From LMUY01 sp964242215 (lineage in GTDB: Bacteria > Pseudomonadota > Alphaproteobacteria > Acetobacterales > Acetobacteraceae): 64,000 nt of DNA. Every line of letters starts with the position of its first letter. Position 1 is the stretch's first letter. The stretch covers positions 1 to 64,000 of the forward strand of contig CAXTCJ010000011.1 in NCBI GenBank assembly GCA_964242215.1, written 5' to 3'. The position numbers and the translations under genes are program-made. The notes under the pieces were generated by a model that did no database searches, was not told where the DNA came from, and worked only from the letters and a program-made list of their open reading frames with translations. This document shows positions 17,405 through 26,250 of the stretch, piece after piece.

Positions 17405-18343
17405 ATGGAACGGCCTGACATCTACTACCCCGATCCAGCGGTCCGCATCCTGGATCACAGCTTCGAGAAATACCGATTGTTGCCCGCCGGTGTGGAGCGG
17501 CTCGCGACGGGGTTCCGCTTCAACGAGGGGCCGGTTTGGTTCAGTGACTGGCGGAGCCTGATCTGGAGCGATATTCCCGCCAACACGATGTATCGTTGGA
17601 GCGAAGAGACCGGACAGGTCGAGGTGTTCCGCAAGCCATCCGGCCACGCGAACGGCAACACGCGGGATCGCGAAGGGCGGCTGGTCACCGCGGAACATGG
17701 CGGCCGCCGGGTCAGCCGGACCGAACACGACGGCAGCATCACCGTGCTGGCCGAGACGTTCGACGGCAAGCGCCTGAACTCGCCAAACGATCTTGTCGTG
17801 AAATCCGATGGCTCGATCTGGTTCACCGACCCGCCGTTCGGCATCGCCGGATATTACCAGGGGGAGCGTGCCCCGCAGGAATTGCCGCAGAACATCTACC
17901 GCATCGATGGGCAGACCGGCCGGATGACGGTGGTTTGCGACGAGGTGGACGGCCCAAATGGCCTGGCATTCTCGCCCGACGAGAGCAAGCTGTACGTCAT
18001 CGAATCGCGCGCCCGGCCTCGCAAAATTCGTGTGTTCGACGTCGCCGGAGATGGCAGCACGCTCGCCAACAACCGCGTGCTGGTCGATGCCGAGGAGGGC
18101 ACGCCGGATGGCTTCCGCGTGGATGTCGACGGCAATCTGTGGTGTGGCTGGGGAATGGGCTCGCCCGACCTGGACGGCGTACGAATCTTCAACGCCGCGG
18201 GATCATTGATCGGGCATGTTGGATTGCCGGAACGGTGCGCCAATTTGTGTTTTGGCGGACGCTGGCGCAACCGGCTGTTCATGGCGTCCTGCACGTCGAT
18301 CTACGCGCTCTACGTCAACACGCAGGGCGTGGCAGGCGGCTAG
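17405..18343 (+). CDS. SMP-30/gluconolactonase-family lactonase
   Basis: 312 residues, six-bladed beta-propeller of the SMP-30/gluconolaconase/LRE family. GFRFNEGPVWF carries the metal-binding Glu of blade 1, RLNSPNDLVVKSDGSIWFTDP the Asn and second-site residues, and GPNGLAFSPDESKLYV the Asn/Asp region. The start at 17405 has AAGGAG 7 bases in front. It would open a sugar or aromatic-pathway lactone in the cytoplasm. Its stop TAG and the stop of the crotonase on the other strand share the palindrome CTAG. Confidence 0.9.
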   Translation: MERPDIYYPDPAVRILDHSFEKYRLLPAGVERLATGFRFNEGPVWFSDWRSLIWSDIPANTMYRWSEETGQVEVFRKPSGHANGNTRDREGRLVTAEHGGRRVSRTEHDGSITVLAETFDGKRLNSPNDLVVKSDGSIWFTDPPFGIAGYYQGERAPQELPQNIYRIDGQTGRMTVVCDEVDGPNGLAFSPDESKLYVIESRARPRKIRVFDVAGDGSTLANNRVLVDAEEGTPDGFRVDVDGNLWCGWGMGSPDLDGVRIFNAAGSLIGHVGLPERCANLCFGGRWRNRLFMASCTSIYALYVNTQGVAGG

Positions 18344-19002
18344 CGACCCGGCGGCAGAACGCGGAACAGCGCTTTGTGCGCGGCCAGCACGGACGGGTCG
18401 GTCTCGGCCCACCGGGTCGCGACGCCGATGGCGGCCGATAGGGTATTGGGGGCGGGGACGACGATCTGGGCGAGGCCGAGGGCCAGCATCTCCGCACCAC
18501 CGATAACGCGGCCCTGCGAGATCAGGCTGAAGGCCTGCCGCCCGCCCATGATGTCCTTCAGCATGCCGAGAACGAGCAGCCCCACCGGCGTGACCCCGGC
18601 GCTTGGATAGCCGAAGCGCACATCCTCGGCCGCAACCACGAGGTCGCACGCGATGGCCAGTCCGGCGCCGCCACCGAGTGCTGCGCCTTGCACGGCTGCC
18701 ACCACGGGCTTGCTCATGGAAGGCAGCAAACACAGCACGGACCGTGTCAAATCAAGCCGTTCGGCGAGGATGGCGGCGCCTCTCTCCTCACCCTCGCGCA
18801 TGTCGCCACCAGCACAGAACACCGGCCCTTCCGCGCCGAGCACCAGCGCGCGAACGCCGTCATCCTGGTCCGCCGCGACGAGCCCCTGATGCAGGGCGTT
18901 GACCATCGGCAGATCGAGTGCGTTGCGGCGCCGGGCGCGGTTCAGCCGCAGAATACGGACCGGGCCTTGGTCCTCGATCAGCAGGGTGCCGGGATCAGGC
19001 AT
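18340..19002 (-). CDS. Enoyl-CoA hydratase/isomerase-family protein
   Basis: 220 residues, crotonase fold: LNRARRRNALDLPMVNAL, AEGPVFCAGGDM (oxyanion-hole residue region) and QGAALGGGAGLAIACDLVVAAEDVRFGYP. The two catalytic glutamates of classical enoyl-CoA hydratase are not at their usual places (GAGLAI and YPSAGVTP), so isomerase, hydrolase or lyase chemistry is as likely as hydration. The ATG at 19002 overlaps the end of the amidohydrolase gene by 8 bases. It is short for the family (typically about 255), lacking part of the C-terminal helical lid. Confidence 0.85.
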   Translation of the reverse strand: MPDPGTLLIEDQGPVRILRLNRARRRNALDLPMVNALHQGLVAADQDDGVRALVLGAEGPVFCAGGDMREGEERGAAILAERLDLTRSVLCLLPSMSKPVVAAVQGAALGGGAGLAIACDLVVAAEDVRFGYPSAGVTPVGLLVLGMLKDIMGGRQAFSLISQGRVIGGAEMLALGLAQIVVPAPNTLSAAIGVATRWAETDPSVLAAHKALFRVLPPGR

Positions 19003-19876
19003 CGAAGCCGTAGAGTTGGGCTGGGTTGTCGACCAGGATGGCCTGTTGCAGCGCCGCGTCGGTGGTCCATTCGCTGAACAGATCGAGCAGATGCCCGGCA
19101 TCCGGTGTGGCGGCGCCCATGCGGACGAACGGCCAGTCGGTCCCCCACAGCAAGCGGTCCGGCCGGGTTGCCAGGGCCGCTTCGTGGAACGGGCGGATGT
19201 CGGCGTAGTCCGGGAACGCGGCAGAGGCCCGGTGCGGCGTCAGCTTCAGCCACACATCCTCATTTTGCAGGACGGAGAGCAGGGTGCGGAACGCCGGGTC
19301 ATTTAGGCCGGCCGCAGGCCGCACGCGCGTCAGGTGGTCCAGCACGAGGGGAATGCCGAGGCCAAGCAGCATCGGTGCGTTGGCGGCAAATTCCTCGCAC
19401 GGCAGCCAAAGTTGCGCGTGCAAGCCATGGTCACGCAGCCGGGGTGCCATGCGTTGCAACTCCTGCAAGCCGATCGTCGCGACGTTCTGGCCGGGCACTG
19501 GGAAATAGGAAAATCGTAACCCGCAGACGCCGTAGGATTTGAATTCGCCCAAGGTCGCATCGCTGACGCCGGACGACGCCAGCGCGATGCCACGGAGCCG
19601 GTCGGGAACGTGCCGCAGCGCGTCCAGCATGGCTGCGTTGTCCTCACCGTAAGGGGCCGGCTGCACGAGAACTCCCCGTTCGATGCCCAATTGGCCGAGC
19701 GCGGCCAGGTATTCCTCGACCGTGGCGGCGGGCGGCGTGTAGCTCGCATCGGCCGCCAGTGGAAATCGTGCGGGCGGTCCAAAGATGTGAGCGTGGCTGT
19801 CGCATGACCGAGGCGGTGGCGCCAGCTTCGGCGCCTGGGTCGGGCGAGGGGCTAAGGAACTTTGGTCAGCGCTCAT
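18995..19876 (-). CDS. Amidohydrolase_2-family hydrolase (2-pyrone-4,6-dicarboxylate hydrolase-like)
   Basis: 293 residues, metal-dependent TIM-barrel: CDSHAHIFGP (HxH), VLDHLTRVRP (His) and LLWGTDWPFVRMG (Asp) mark the amidohydrolase_2 active site, in the layout of 2-pyrone-4,6-dicarboxylate lactonase LigI. The ATG at 19876 has GGAGAG 7 bases before it. Upstream in-frame codons enter the promoter. Its likely job is hydrolysis of a cyclic acid or lactone, or decarboxylation. It is divergent from an FAD oxidase and co-transcribed with the crotonase. Confidence 0.87.
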   Translation of the reverse strand: MSADQSSLAPRPTQAPKLAPPPRSCDSHAHIFGPPARFPLAADASYTPPAATVEEYLAALGQLGIERGVLVQPAPYGEDNAAMLDALRHVPDRLRGIALASSGVSDATLGEFKSYGVCGLRFSYFPVPGQNVATIGLQELQRMAPRLRDHGLHAQLWLPCEEFAANAPMLLGLGIPLVLDHLTRVRPAAGLNDPAFRTLLSVLQNEDVWLKLTPHRASAAFPDYADIRPFHEAALATRPDRLLWGTDWPFVRMGAATPDAGHLLDLFSEWTTDAALQQAILVDNPAQLYGFDA

Positions 19877-19919
19877 ATCGAGCTCTCCGCGTGATGGTTG
19901 CTCCATATCGGAGAGGTAT

Positions 19920-19933
19920 GTTGACTTAGCAAC
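19920..19933 (+). promoter_or_regulatory. GTTGAC-N4-CAAC box in divergent promoter
   Basis: GTTGACTTAGCAAC, in the 107-base gap between the amidohydrolase and the FAD oxidase gene. The GTTG/CAAC arms are palindromic and the same pattern recurs at 29225 and 34510. TTGACT may also serve as -35 for the gene at 19984. Likely operator of the MarR protein at 34634 (inference). Confidence 0.5.
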
Positions 19934-19983
19934 AGCCCCGTCGTCACGATCGTGGTTCCGATTGCGGCGATGGAGTTGGCGAT

Positions 19984-21429
19984 ATGGGCTCGATAGCGAA
20001 CGGCGATCTGGGGCGCGCACTCGGCACGATCAAAGCAGTCGTCGGCGATGGGGGCTGGGTGCAGGACCCGGACGCGCACGCCCGCTACGAGACCGAGGAG
20101 CGCGGTCTGTTCAGTGGCCCGGCGCTGCTGGTGGTGCGGCCGTCGACCACGCAGCAAGTCTCCGGCGTCGTTGCCGCGTGCGCGACGGCGCGGATTCCGG
20201 TCATCCCGATCGGCGGCCGCACCGGGCTGGTCGGCGGTGGGGTGCCGACGCCGGGCCACCCGGGCGTCGTGGTGAGCCTGGAGCGGATGAACCGCGTCCG
20301 CGCGCTCGATGCCGTGAACCATACATTGACCGCGGAGGCCGGCTGCATCCTCGCCACCGTGCAGCAGGCAGCCGCCGACGCCGACCGGTTGTTTCCGCTG
20401 AGCTTGGGGGCGGAGGGCAGTTGCGTGATCGGGGGCAACATCTCGAGCAATGCGGGCGGCATCCAGGTGCTGCGCTACGGCAACATGCGAGAGTTGGTTT
20501 TGGGGCTGGAAGTCGTGTTGCCGGATGGGTGCATCTGGAACGGGCTGCGCGGCCTGCGGAAGGACAACACCGGATATGATATGAAGCATCTGTTCATCGG
20601 CGCCGAGGGAACGCTCGGCATCGTCACCGCGGCGGTGCTGAAGCTGTTTCCACGCCCGGTGCAGTCGCAAACCGCGCTGCTCGCCGTGCCCGACGTGCAG
20701 AGTGCGCTGCGCTTGTTCGCATGGGCGCGAGCGGAGACGGCGGACCAACTGACCGCGTTCGAGTTGCTGCCGCGCTTCGGGATGGAGATCTCGAACAAAC
20801 ACGCCGGGTCGGTCGACCCGCTTGAGCATCCGTATCCCTGGTATGTGCTGATGGAGATCGCCAGCAGCCGCACGCCTGGGCCGGGGGAACCGGACCTGTC
20901 GCAGGTCTTGCAGTCCATCATGGAGGGCGGGTTCGGCCAAGGGCTGATCATCGACGGCGTCGTCGCGTCCTCCGCGGCCCAGCGGACGGCGCTGTGGAGA
21001 ATCCGCGAGGGCATGTGGCAGGGCCAGCAGCGCGAAGGCGCCAGCATCAAGCACGACGTGTCGGTGCCGATCTCCGCCGTCGCCGAGTTCATGCAGCGCG
21101 GCACGGCAGCGTGCCATGCCGTGATGCCGGAGGCCCGCGTGCTGGGGTTCGGTCACATCGGCGACGGCAACATCCACTTCAACCTGGCGCAGCCGCCGGG
21201 CGCCGAGCCGGATGCCTTCATGGCCCAGTCGGAGGAGGTGCACGAGGCGGTGCACCGCATCGTCACCGAGCTTCACGGCAGCATCAGTGCCGAACACGGC
21301 ATCGGCCAATTGAAGCGGTCGCAACTGGCCTTGCACAAGGACCCGGTCGAGATGGCGATGATGATGGCAGTGAAGGCGACGTTCGACCCGCTGGGCATTA
21401 TGAACCCGGGCAAGCTGCTGCCTGGTTAG
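19984..21429 (+). CDS. FAD-binding D-2-hydroxyacid dehydrogenase (GlcD/D2HGDH-like)
   Basis: 481 residues of the VAO/PCMH FAD fold. PIGGRTGLVGGGVPTPGH, LSLGAEGSCVIGGNISSNAGGIQVLRYGNMRELVLG and KDNTGYDMKHLFIGAEGTLGI form the FAD site. GFGHIGDGNIHFNL and SISAEHGIGQLK near the C-terminus hold the metal-binding histidines of D-2-hydroxyglutarate/D-lactate dehydrogenases. It probably oxidises a D-2-hydroxy acid and passes electrons to ETF or quinone. It is a paralogue of 38019-39440. Transcribed alone from a divergent promoter carrying the GTTGAC box. Confidence 0.9.
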   Translation: MGSIANGDLGRALGTIKAVVGDGGWVQDPDAHARYETEERGLFSGPALLVVRPSTTQQVSGVVAACATARIPVIPIGGRTGLVGGGVPTPGHPGVVVSLERMNRVRALDAVNHTLTAEAGCILATVQQAAADADRLFPLSLGAEGSCVIGGNISSNAGGIQVLRYGNMRELVLGLEVVLPDGCIWNGLRGLRKDNTGYDMKHLFIGAEGTLGIVTAAVLKLFPRPVQSQTALLAVPDVQSALRLFAWARAETADQLTAFELLPRFGMEISNKHAGSVDPLEHPYPWYVLMEIASSRTPGPGEPDLSQVLQSIMEGGFGQGLIIDGVVASSAAQRTALWRIREGMWQGQQREGASIKHDVSVPISAVAEFMQRGTAACHAVMPEARVLGFGHIGDGNIHFNLAQPPGAEPDAFMAQSEEVHEAVHRIVTELHGSISAEHGIGQLKRSQLALHKDPVEMAMMMAVKATFDPLGIMNPGKLLPG

Positions 21430-21501
21430 CCTCACCGCGTGACAACCAAGGTCAGGCTGCTTCTACCCGGTTGGGGTTGTTTGCGCATTCCAGGCGGAAG
21501 C

Positions 21502-21647
21502 ACCGTCATGCCAGGGCTTGACCCTGGTATCCACGGGATTGGGCTGGAGACTTCAGACGAGTGTTTGGCAACATCGCATGCAAAACATGGGGCAGCCGGT
21601 GCACGCGGAACGCCGTGGATACCAGGGTCAAGCCCTGGCATGACGGT
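21502..21647. repeat. 146-bp inverted-repeat element, copy B
   Basis: The two 35-base ends, starting ACCGTCATGCCAGGG, are perfect inverted repeats of each other. The element is the same length as copy A (13503-13648) and aligns with it throughout in the opposite orientation, including the central part (for example the shared CGTCTGA and GCCCAATCCCGTGGATACC tracts). Each end contains a hairpin CCAGGG/CCCTGG. No flanking direct repeat is seen. It fills most of the 262-base convergent gap between the FAD oxidase and the CoA transferase and could also end transcription from both sides. Confidence 0.82.
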
Positions 21648-21691
21648 TTGGCCGACGTGCGCAAGGGACCTAAACCCGATAGCCGTGGCGG

Positions 21692-22879
21692 TCAGACAAC
21701 CTTCGCATCGCGGAACCCGGCGATCTCGGCTTCGGAGTAGCCATACTCCTGCAGCACCGCTTCGGTATCGGCGCCAAGCTCGCGCGGGGCGGTCTCGATA
21801 CTCGGACCGCCGTGTTCGAACTTGAACGCGGCGACGGGCACGGTGAACGGTTTCGACAGGCCGGGCGCCGGCTCGTGCCGGTGAAGCACGCCACGACTCT
21901 CGAGTTGCGGGTCCAACAGAGCCTCGCCCATCGTGCGGATGCGCCCGGCGGGTACGTGGTTGGCTTGCAGAAATGCCTCCCACTCATCGGCGGTCCGCTC
22001 CAGCATCAGGCGCGTGAGCAACTCCTCCTCCGCCTTGTAGCCATCGAGGCGTTCGTCGTTGTTGGCCTTCACCATCTCCGGATGTCCGAGCACGCGCCAC
22101 AGCCGGCGCGCCTGCCGCAAATTGGAGGCGCTGAGCATGAGCTGACCGTCCTTGGTCTGGTAGCTGCCGATGGTGGCGAACGGGTAGGCGTTGCCGATCG
22201 GCTGCGGATGCGTGCCGCTCCAGCTGTACGTCGCGACGTGGGACGCCATCATCATCAGCGCCACGTCCAGCATCGCCATGTCGATGCGCTGGCCGCGCCC
22301 CGTGCGCTCGCGCTGGAACAACGCCGAGGCGAGGGCGAAAGCGCCGGTGGTGCCGGTGGCGTAGTCGATCACGGGCGAGCCGAGCTTGATCGGGTTTACC
22401 TCGGGCGTGCCCGTCATCGCCATGATGCCGGACAGAGCCTGAATGACGTTGTCGTAGCCGGTCTGCCCGCCGCGCGGGCCGCCTTGGCCGAACGCGGACA
22501 TCGAGCAGTAGATCAGCTTCGGGTTGATTGCCGCGAGCGCCTCGTAGCCGAGCCCGAGCGCATCGAACGCGCCGGGGCGATAGTTCTCGACGAACACGTC
22601 CGCGGTCTCCGCCATGTGACGGATGATGTCCTGGCCTGCCTTCGTCTTGAGGTCGACCGTGATGCAGCGTTTGTTCGACGCCTGGGCCAGGAACATCGCG
22701 CCCATCTCGGCCCGGTTCATCGCCCGGTCCGGCCCCTGGCTGCGGACCTGGTCCGGTTCGGCCGCCAGTTCGACCTTGATCACCTCGGCGCCGAGCACGG
22801 CGAGCTGGTAGGTGGCGAACGGGCCGGCCAGCACATGCGTGGTGTCGATCACGCGGATGCCCTCGAACGGACGTGTCAT
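21692..22879 (-). CDS. CaiB/BaiF-family (class III) CoA transferase
   Basis: 395 residues: IRVIDTTHVLAGPFATYQLAVLGAEVIKVE opens the fold, KRCITVDLKTKAGQDI and ADVFVENYRPGAFDALGLGY follow, and LGSPVIDYATGTTGAFALASAL holds the catalytic Asp near residue 170. The enzyme swaps CoA between an acyl-CoA donor and an acid. The ATG at 22879 overlaps the nitronate monooxygenase stop as ATGA. The much longer open frame in front is shadow. It is the last gene of the seven-gene CoA-thioester operon starting at 29124. Confidence 0.92.
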   Translation of the reverse strand: MTRPFEGIRVIDTTHVLAGPFATYQLAVLGAEVIKVELAAEPDQVRSQGPDRAMNRAEMGAMFLAQASNKRCITVDLKTKAGQDIIRHMAETADVFVENYRPGAFDALGLGYEALAAINPKLIYCSMSAFGQGGPRGGQTGYDNVIQALSGIMAMTGTPEVNPIKLGSPVIDYATGTTGAFALASALFQRERTGRGQRIDMAMLDVALMMMASHVATYSWSGTHPQPIGNAYPFATIGSYQTKDGQLMLSASNLRQARRLWRVLGHPEMVKANNDERLDGYKAEEELLTRLMLERTADEWEAFLQANHVPAGRIRTMGEALLDPQLESRGVLHRHEPAPGLSKPFTVPVAAFKFEHGGPSIETAPRELGADTEAVLQEYGYSEAEIAGFRDAKVV

Positions 22880-23844
22880 GCGGCGTCTCCCATTGCCCGT
22901 GGCAAGGCGTTCACGGCGGCGAGGTACTCGCGGACGATGCGGTGGACCAACTCGCCGGCCGGCACGATGTCGTCGATCAGCCCGGCGGATTGCCCGGCCT
23001 CTACCTTGCCCCCAGCCACGTCCCCCAGCGCGGCCATGCGCAGGGTGGCAGCTGCGAACATTGCCTTGCGCTCCTCCAGCGGCGCATTGCCGCTTTCGAG
23101 TTCTGCCATCCGGCCGGTGAACGCGTTGGCCAGGGCGCGGACCACCCCCAGGTCCCGCCCAACGGTGCGGGTGCCGTCGGTGGCGGCGGCCAGGATCATT
23201 TGCTTGTATGCCGGGTCGACGTTGGCCTCGGGCGTCGCGATGAAGCGCGTGCCAAAATTGGCTGCGCCCGCACCGAGCGCCAAAGCGGCCGCGAGCCCGG
23301 CGCCATCCGCGAACCCGCCGGATGCGATCAGCGGCATGTCCGGCACCGCGCGCGCGACGGCCCGCAGCATCACCAGGGTGGACACCATCGAGGCAGGGGG
23401 ATGGCCGCCGGCCTCGCCGCCCACCACCACCAGCCCGTCCACACCGGCGGACGCGGCCTTGGCAGCGTGTTCCTCGCTGGCCACCACGTGCAGGCAACGC
23501 GTGCCGATGGCGTGAAACTGCGCGAGGTACCGCTTAGGCCCGCCCTGCGAGGCGACGAGGACGGGGATGCGCTTTTCCAGCAGCAGCGCCATCGCCTCCT
23601 CCGCACCGGCCCGGTAGAGCGGCAGGTTGACGGCGAACGGCCGGTCGGTGATCGCGCGCAACTGGTCGATCGCGGCGGCCAAATCGGGCAGGCGCATCGG
23701 GCCGGCCGCTATCACACCCAAACCGCCCGCGGCGGACACCGCGGCCGGCAAGGCGGCATCGGACGACGCCCACGACATGCCGGCTTGCACCACCGGCACG
23801 TCCAGCCCGAGCAGGCGAGTGACCGAGGTTTCCAGCCGCATCAT
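22876..23844 (-). CDS. Nitronate monooxygenase-family flavoprotein
   Basis: 322 residues, FMN-binding TIM barrel (NMO/2-nitropropane dioxygenase): VPVVQAGMSWASSDAALPAAVSAAGGLGVI, VDGLVVVGGEAGGHPP (phosphate loop) and IASGGFADGAGLAAALALGAGAANFGTRF. The AGGH motif supplies the usual catalytic histidine. In such acyl-CoA operons, these proteins may be oxidases or enoyl reductases instead of nitronate enzymes. Start ATG at 23844 overlaps the acyl-CoA ligase stop (ATGA). Confidence 0.88.
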   Translation of the reverse strand: MMRLETSVTRLLGLDVPVVQAGMSWASSDAALPAAVSAAGGLGVIAAGPMRLPDLAAAIDQLRAITDRPFAVNLPLYRAGAEEAMALLLEKRIPVLVASQGGPKRYLAQFHAIGTRCLHVVASEEHAAKAASAGVDGLVVVGGEAGGHPPASMVSTLVMLRAVARAVPDMPLIASGGFADGAGLAAALALGAGAANFGTRFIATPEANVDPAYKQMILAAATDGTRTVGRDLGVVRALANAFTGRMAELESGNAPLEERKAMFAAATLRMAALGDVAGGKVEAGQSAGLIDDIVPAGELVHRIVREYLAAVNALPRAMGDAA

Positions 23845-25475
23845 GCCGGCGTCACCTCGCCCGTCTGCACGCCAGCCAGGCCGAAATGCCGGATCGCGTG
23901 GGCGCGGAGTTGGTTCTTCTGGATCTTGGAACTCGCCGTCATGCCGATCGATTCGAAGTCGGCGACGAAGTCCAGGTAGCGCGGCACCTTGAAGCCGGCC
24001 ATCTGGTCCTTCGCCCAGGCGAGCAACTCGGCCGGTTCAGCCTCGGCCCCCTCGTTCAGGATGATGAAGGCGGCGCAGACCTCCTGCAGCCGCGCGTCGG
24101 GCACGCCGACCACCTGGGCCTGCCGCACCTTGGGATGGCGGTGCAGCACGTCCTCCACGTCGACGGGGGCAACGTTCTCGCCGCCGACGCGGATGATCTC
24201 CTTCGCACGGGCGATGAACTCCAGCCGCCCATCCGCGCCGAGCCGGCCGAGGTCGCCGGTGGACAGCCAGCCATCGGGGCTTAGGGTTTTCGCGGTTTCC
24301 TCCGGCTTGTCGAAGTAGCCGCGCATGACGGACCAGCCACGCACCAGGATCTCGCCGACCTCGCCCGGTCCCACATCGGCATCGGTCGCGATGTCGTGGA
24401 TGCGGACCTCTAGGCCGGGCTGCAGGCGCATGCGGGCGGCGATGCGGATGTCCTCGGCTTCCCACCAGCAGGACATGCAGATGTTGGGTGAGGTCTCGGA
24501 CATGCCGTAGGTGGACACGGCCTCGCGGGCGCCGAGTTCGTGCATGAAGCGGCGCATGATCGTTGGTTTCGCCGCCGCCCAGCCTCCGCGCAGCACCAGC
24601 TTGCGACGTGGGCGGTCCGGATGGTTCAGCAGCAGCACGGCCATCGTGTCGTTGCCCGAGACGTGCGTGCAGCGTTCCTCCTCCAACAGGCGCAGCGCCT
24701 CGCCGGGCTCGAATCGGTCCATGGTGATGAGCGTGGCGACGCATTGGATCGCGGCTAGGATCGACAGCGTGGTGCCGGCGACGTGGAAGAACGGGCGGGC
24801 GCTGTGATAGCGGTCGCCGATGCGCAGCCCCATGCGCCCGCCGGCGACGAACGCGTTCGCCAGCATGTTGCGGTGCGGCAGCATCACGCCCTTGGGGAAG
24901 GAGGTCGTGCCCGAAGTGTACTGGATCAGCAGCACGTCGTCCGGCGTGCAGCGCGGCTCGACCAGGTCGGTGGCACGTGCCTTGAAACTGTCCCACGACA
25001 CGGCGCCCGCGGGGACATTGCCGTCCAGCATGACGATTTCGGCCAGGTCGGGCAAAGCCGGGTCGGGCAGCCGCGTGGCGATAGCGGGGGCGAGGGATGC
25101 GATCATGGCGCCGAAATCGCTGCCCAGCACGCGGTCTGCCAGGAACAGCATCTTCACGCGCGACTGGCCGAGGGCGTAGCGCAATTCTTCGGTGCGGAAC
25201 CGCGTGTTGACGGGGACGGTGACGGCGCCCGCCGAGCCGATGGCCAGGAACAGCACCAGCCAGCGCGTGCCGTTGCCGAGACAGATGCCGACGTGGTCAC
25301 CCTTCTGCACGCCGGATGCGATCAGCGCCGAGCGGACCTGCGCCACCTCCGCCGCCAATTCGGCGTAGGTGAGGCGGCCATCGGGACCGACAATCGCTTC
25401 GATGTCCGGAGCAACCGTCACGGCCCGGCGCAGTGCCTCTGCCGTAGTCAGCGGGCACAGGCCTTCCATCATCAT
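23841..25475 (-). CDS. AMP-dependent acyl-CoA synthetase/ligase
   Basis: 544 residues, ANL superfamily. P-loop IQYTSGTTSFPKGVMLPH, A5 motif STYGMSETSPN, STGDLGRLGADGRLEFIARAKEIIRVGGENV in the hinge, and the C-terminal A10-like TASSKIQKNQLRAHA with its lysine. The start at 25475 overlaps the crotonase stop (ATGA). Two further ATGs follow at once. Residues of open frame before it are shadow. It activates the incoming acid to its CoA thioester, so it is the probable entry enzyme of this operon. Substrate unknown. Confidence 0.92.
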   Translation of the reverse strand: MMMEGLCPLTTAEALRRAVTVAPDIEAIVGPDGRLTYAELAAEVAQVRSALIASGVQKGDHVGICLGNGTRWLVLFLAIGSAGAVTVPVNTRFRTEELRYALGQSRVKMLFLADRVLGSDFGAMIASLAPAIATRLPDPALPDLAEIVMLDGNVPAGAVSWDSFKARATDLVEPRCTPDDVLLIQYTSGTTSFPKGVMLPHRNMLANAFVAGGRMGLRIGDRYHSARPFFHVAGTTLSILAAIQCVATLITMDRFEPGEALRLLEEERCTHVSGNDTMAVLLLNHPDRPRRKLVLRGGWAAAKPTIMRRFMHELGAREAVSTYGMSETSPNICMSCWWEAEDIRIAARMRLQPGLEVRIHDIATDADVGPGEVGEILVRGWSVMRGYFDKPEETAKTLSPDGWLSTGDLGRLGADGRLEFIARAKEIIRVGGENVAPVDVEDVLHRHPKVRQAQVVGVPDARLQEVCAAFIILNEGAEAEPAELLAWAKDQMAGFKVPRYLDFVADFESIGMTASSKIQKNQLRAHAIRHFGLAGVQTGEVTPA

Positions 25476-26245
25476 GATCCGGCTCCCGGCTTGCCGACGC
25501 TGCCGGTAAACGCGGCGATGCCGGTGCGCCAGCCGCCATCGGCTAGGTTGCGCTCGATCGCCGCCATCTCGACGCGGATGCCGTTCGTGAGCCCGGTCTC
25601 CTCGCCCAGGTCGATCGCCTGCTTGGTGAGCATCATCGCGAGCGGCGGCGCTTTGGCGATCGCGGCGGCGACCTCCTCCGCCAGGGCTGCCAGCGCGTCG
25701 GGTGCTACCAGCCGGGCGACGAGGCCGAGGCCGTAGGCTTCCTCCGCCGGCATGGCGCGGCCGGTGAACAGCAGCTCCTTGGCCCGGCGCTTGCCGATGA
25801 CGCGTTGCAAGCGTTGCGTGGCGCCGACGGTGCCCCATTGCGGCTCGGGGAAGCGGAATGTGGCGGCGGTGGAGGCGATGATGAAGTCGCAGCTCATCGC
25901 GATCTCCCCGCCGGAGCCGACCACCGCGCCGCCCACCACGGCGACGATCGGCTTGCTGCAGGTGCCGATCGTGTCATAGGCGGCGAAGGAGGCGAGGCGG
26001 CGGCGGCGCACCCAGGTCTCGTCCTTGTCCTTGCGTTCCTTCAGGTCAGCGCCGGCGCAGAACACCGGTCCGGCGGCGTCCAGCAGCACGACGCGCACCG
26101 CCGGGTCGCTGTCCAGCGCGGCGAAGGTGTGCTGCAGCGCGTGGCACATCGGCAGGTTCAGCGCGTTGCGCGCTTCGGGTCGGTTGAGCGTCACGCGGGC
26201 GATGCCGTCCGCCTGGGTGACCAGTAGGTGTTCGGGGCTGCTCAT
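25472..26245 (-). CDS. Enoyl-CoA hydratase/isomerase-family protein
   Basis: 257 residues, full crotonase length. TLNRPEARNALNLPMCHAL, AGPVFCAGADLKERK, and GAVVGSGGEIAMSCDFIIASTAATFRFPEPQWG. The first catalytic glutamate (GGEIAM) is present, which favours genuine hydratase activity over the sister gene at 27438. A FTGRAMPAEEAYGLGLV helix and a normal C-terminus follow. It begins 5 bases after the CoA transferase stop and overlaps the ligase gene. Confidence 0.9.
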   Translation of the reverse strand: MSSPEHLLVTQADGIARVTLNRPEARNALNLPMCHALQHTFAALDSDPAVRVVLLDAAGPVFCAGADLKERKDKDETWVRRRRLASFAAYDTIGTCSKPIVAVVGGAVVGSGGEIAMSCDFIIASTAATFRFPEPQWGTVGATQRLQRVIGKRRAKELLFTGRAMPAEEAYGLGLVARLVAPDALAALAEEVAAAIAKAPPLAMMLTKQAIDLGEETGLTNGIRVEMAAIERNLADGGWRTGIAAFTGSVGKPGAGS

Positions 26246-26250
26246 GGAAC

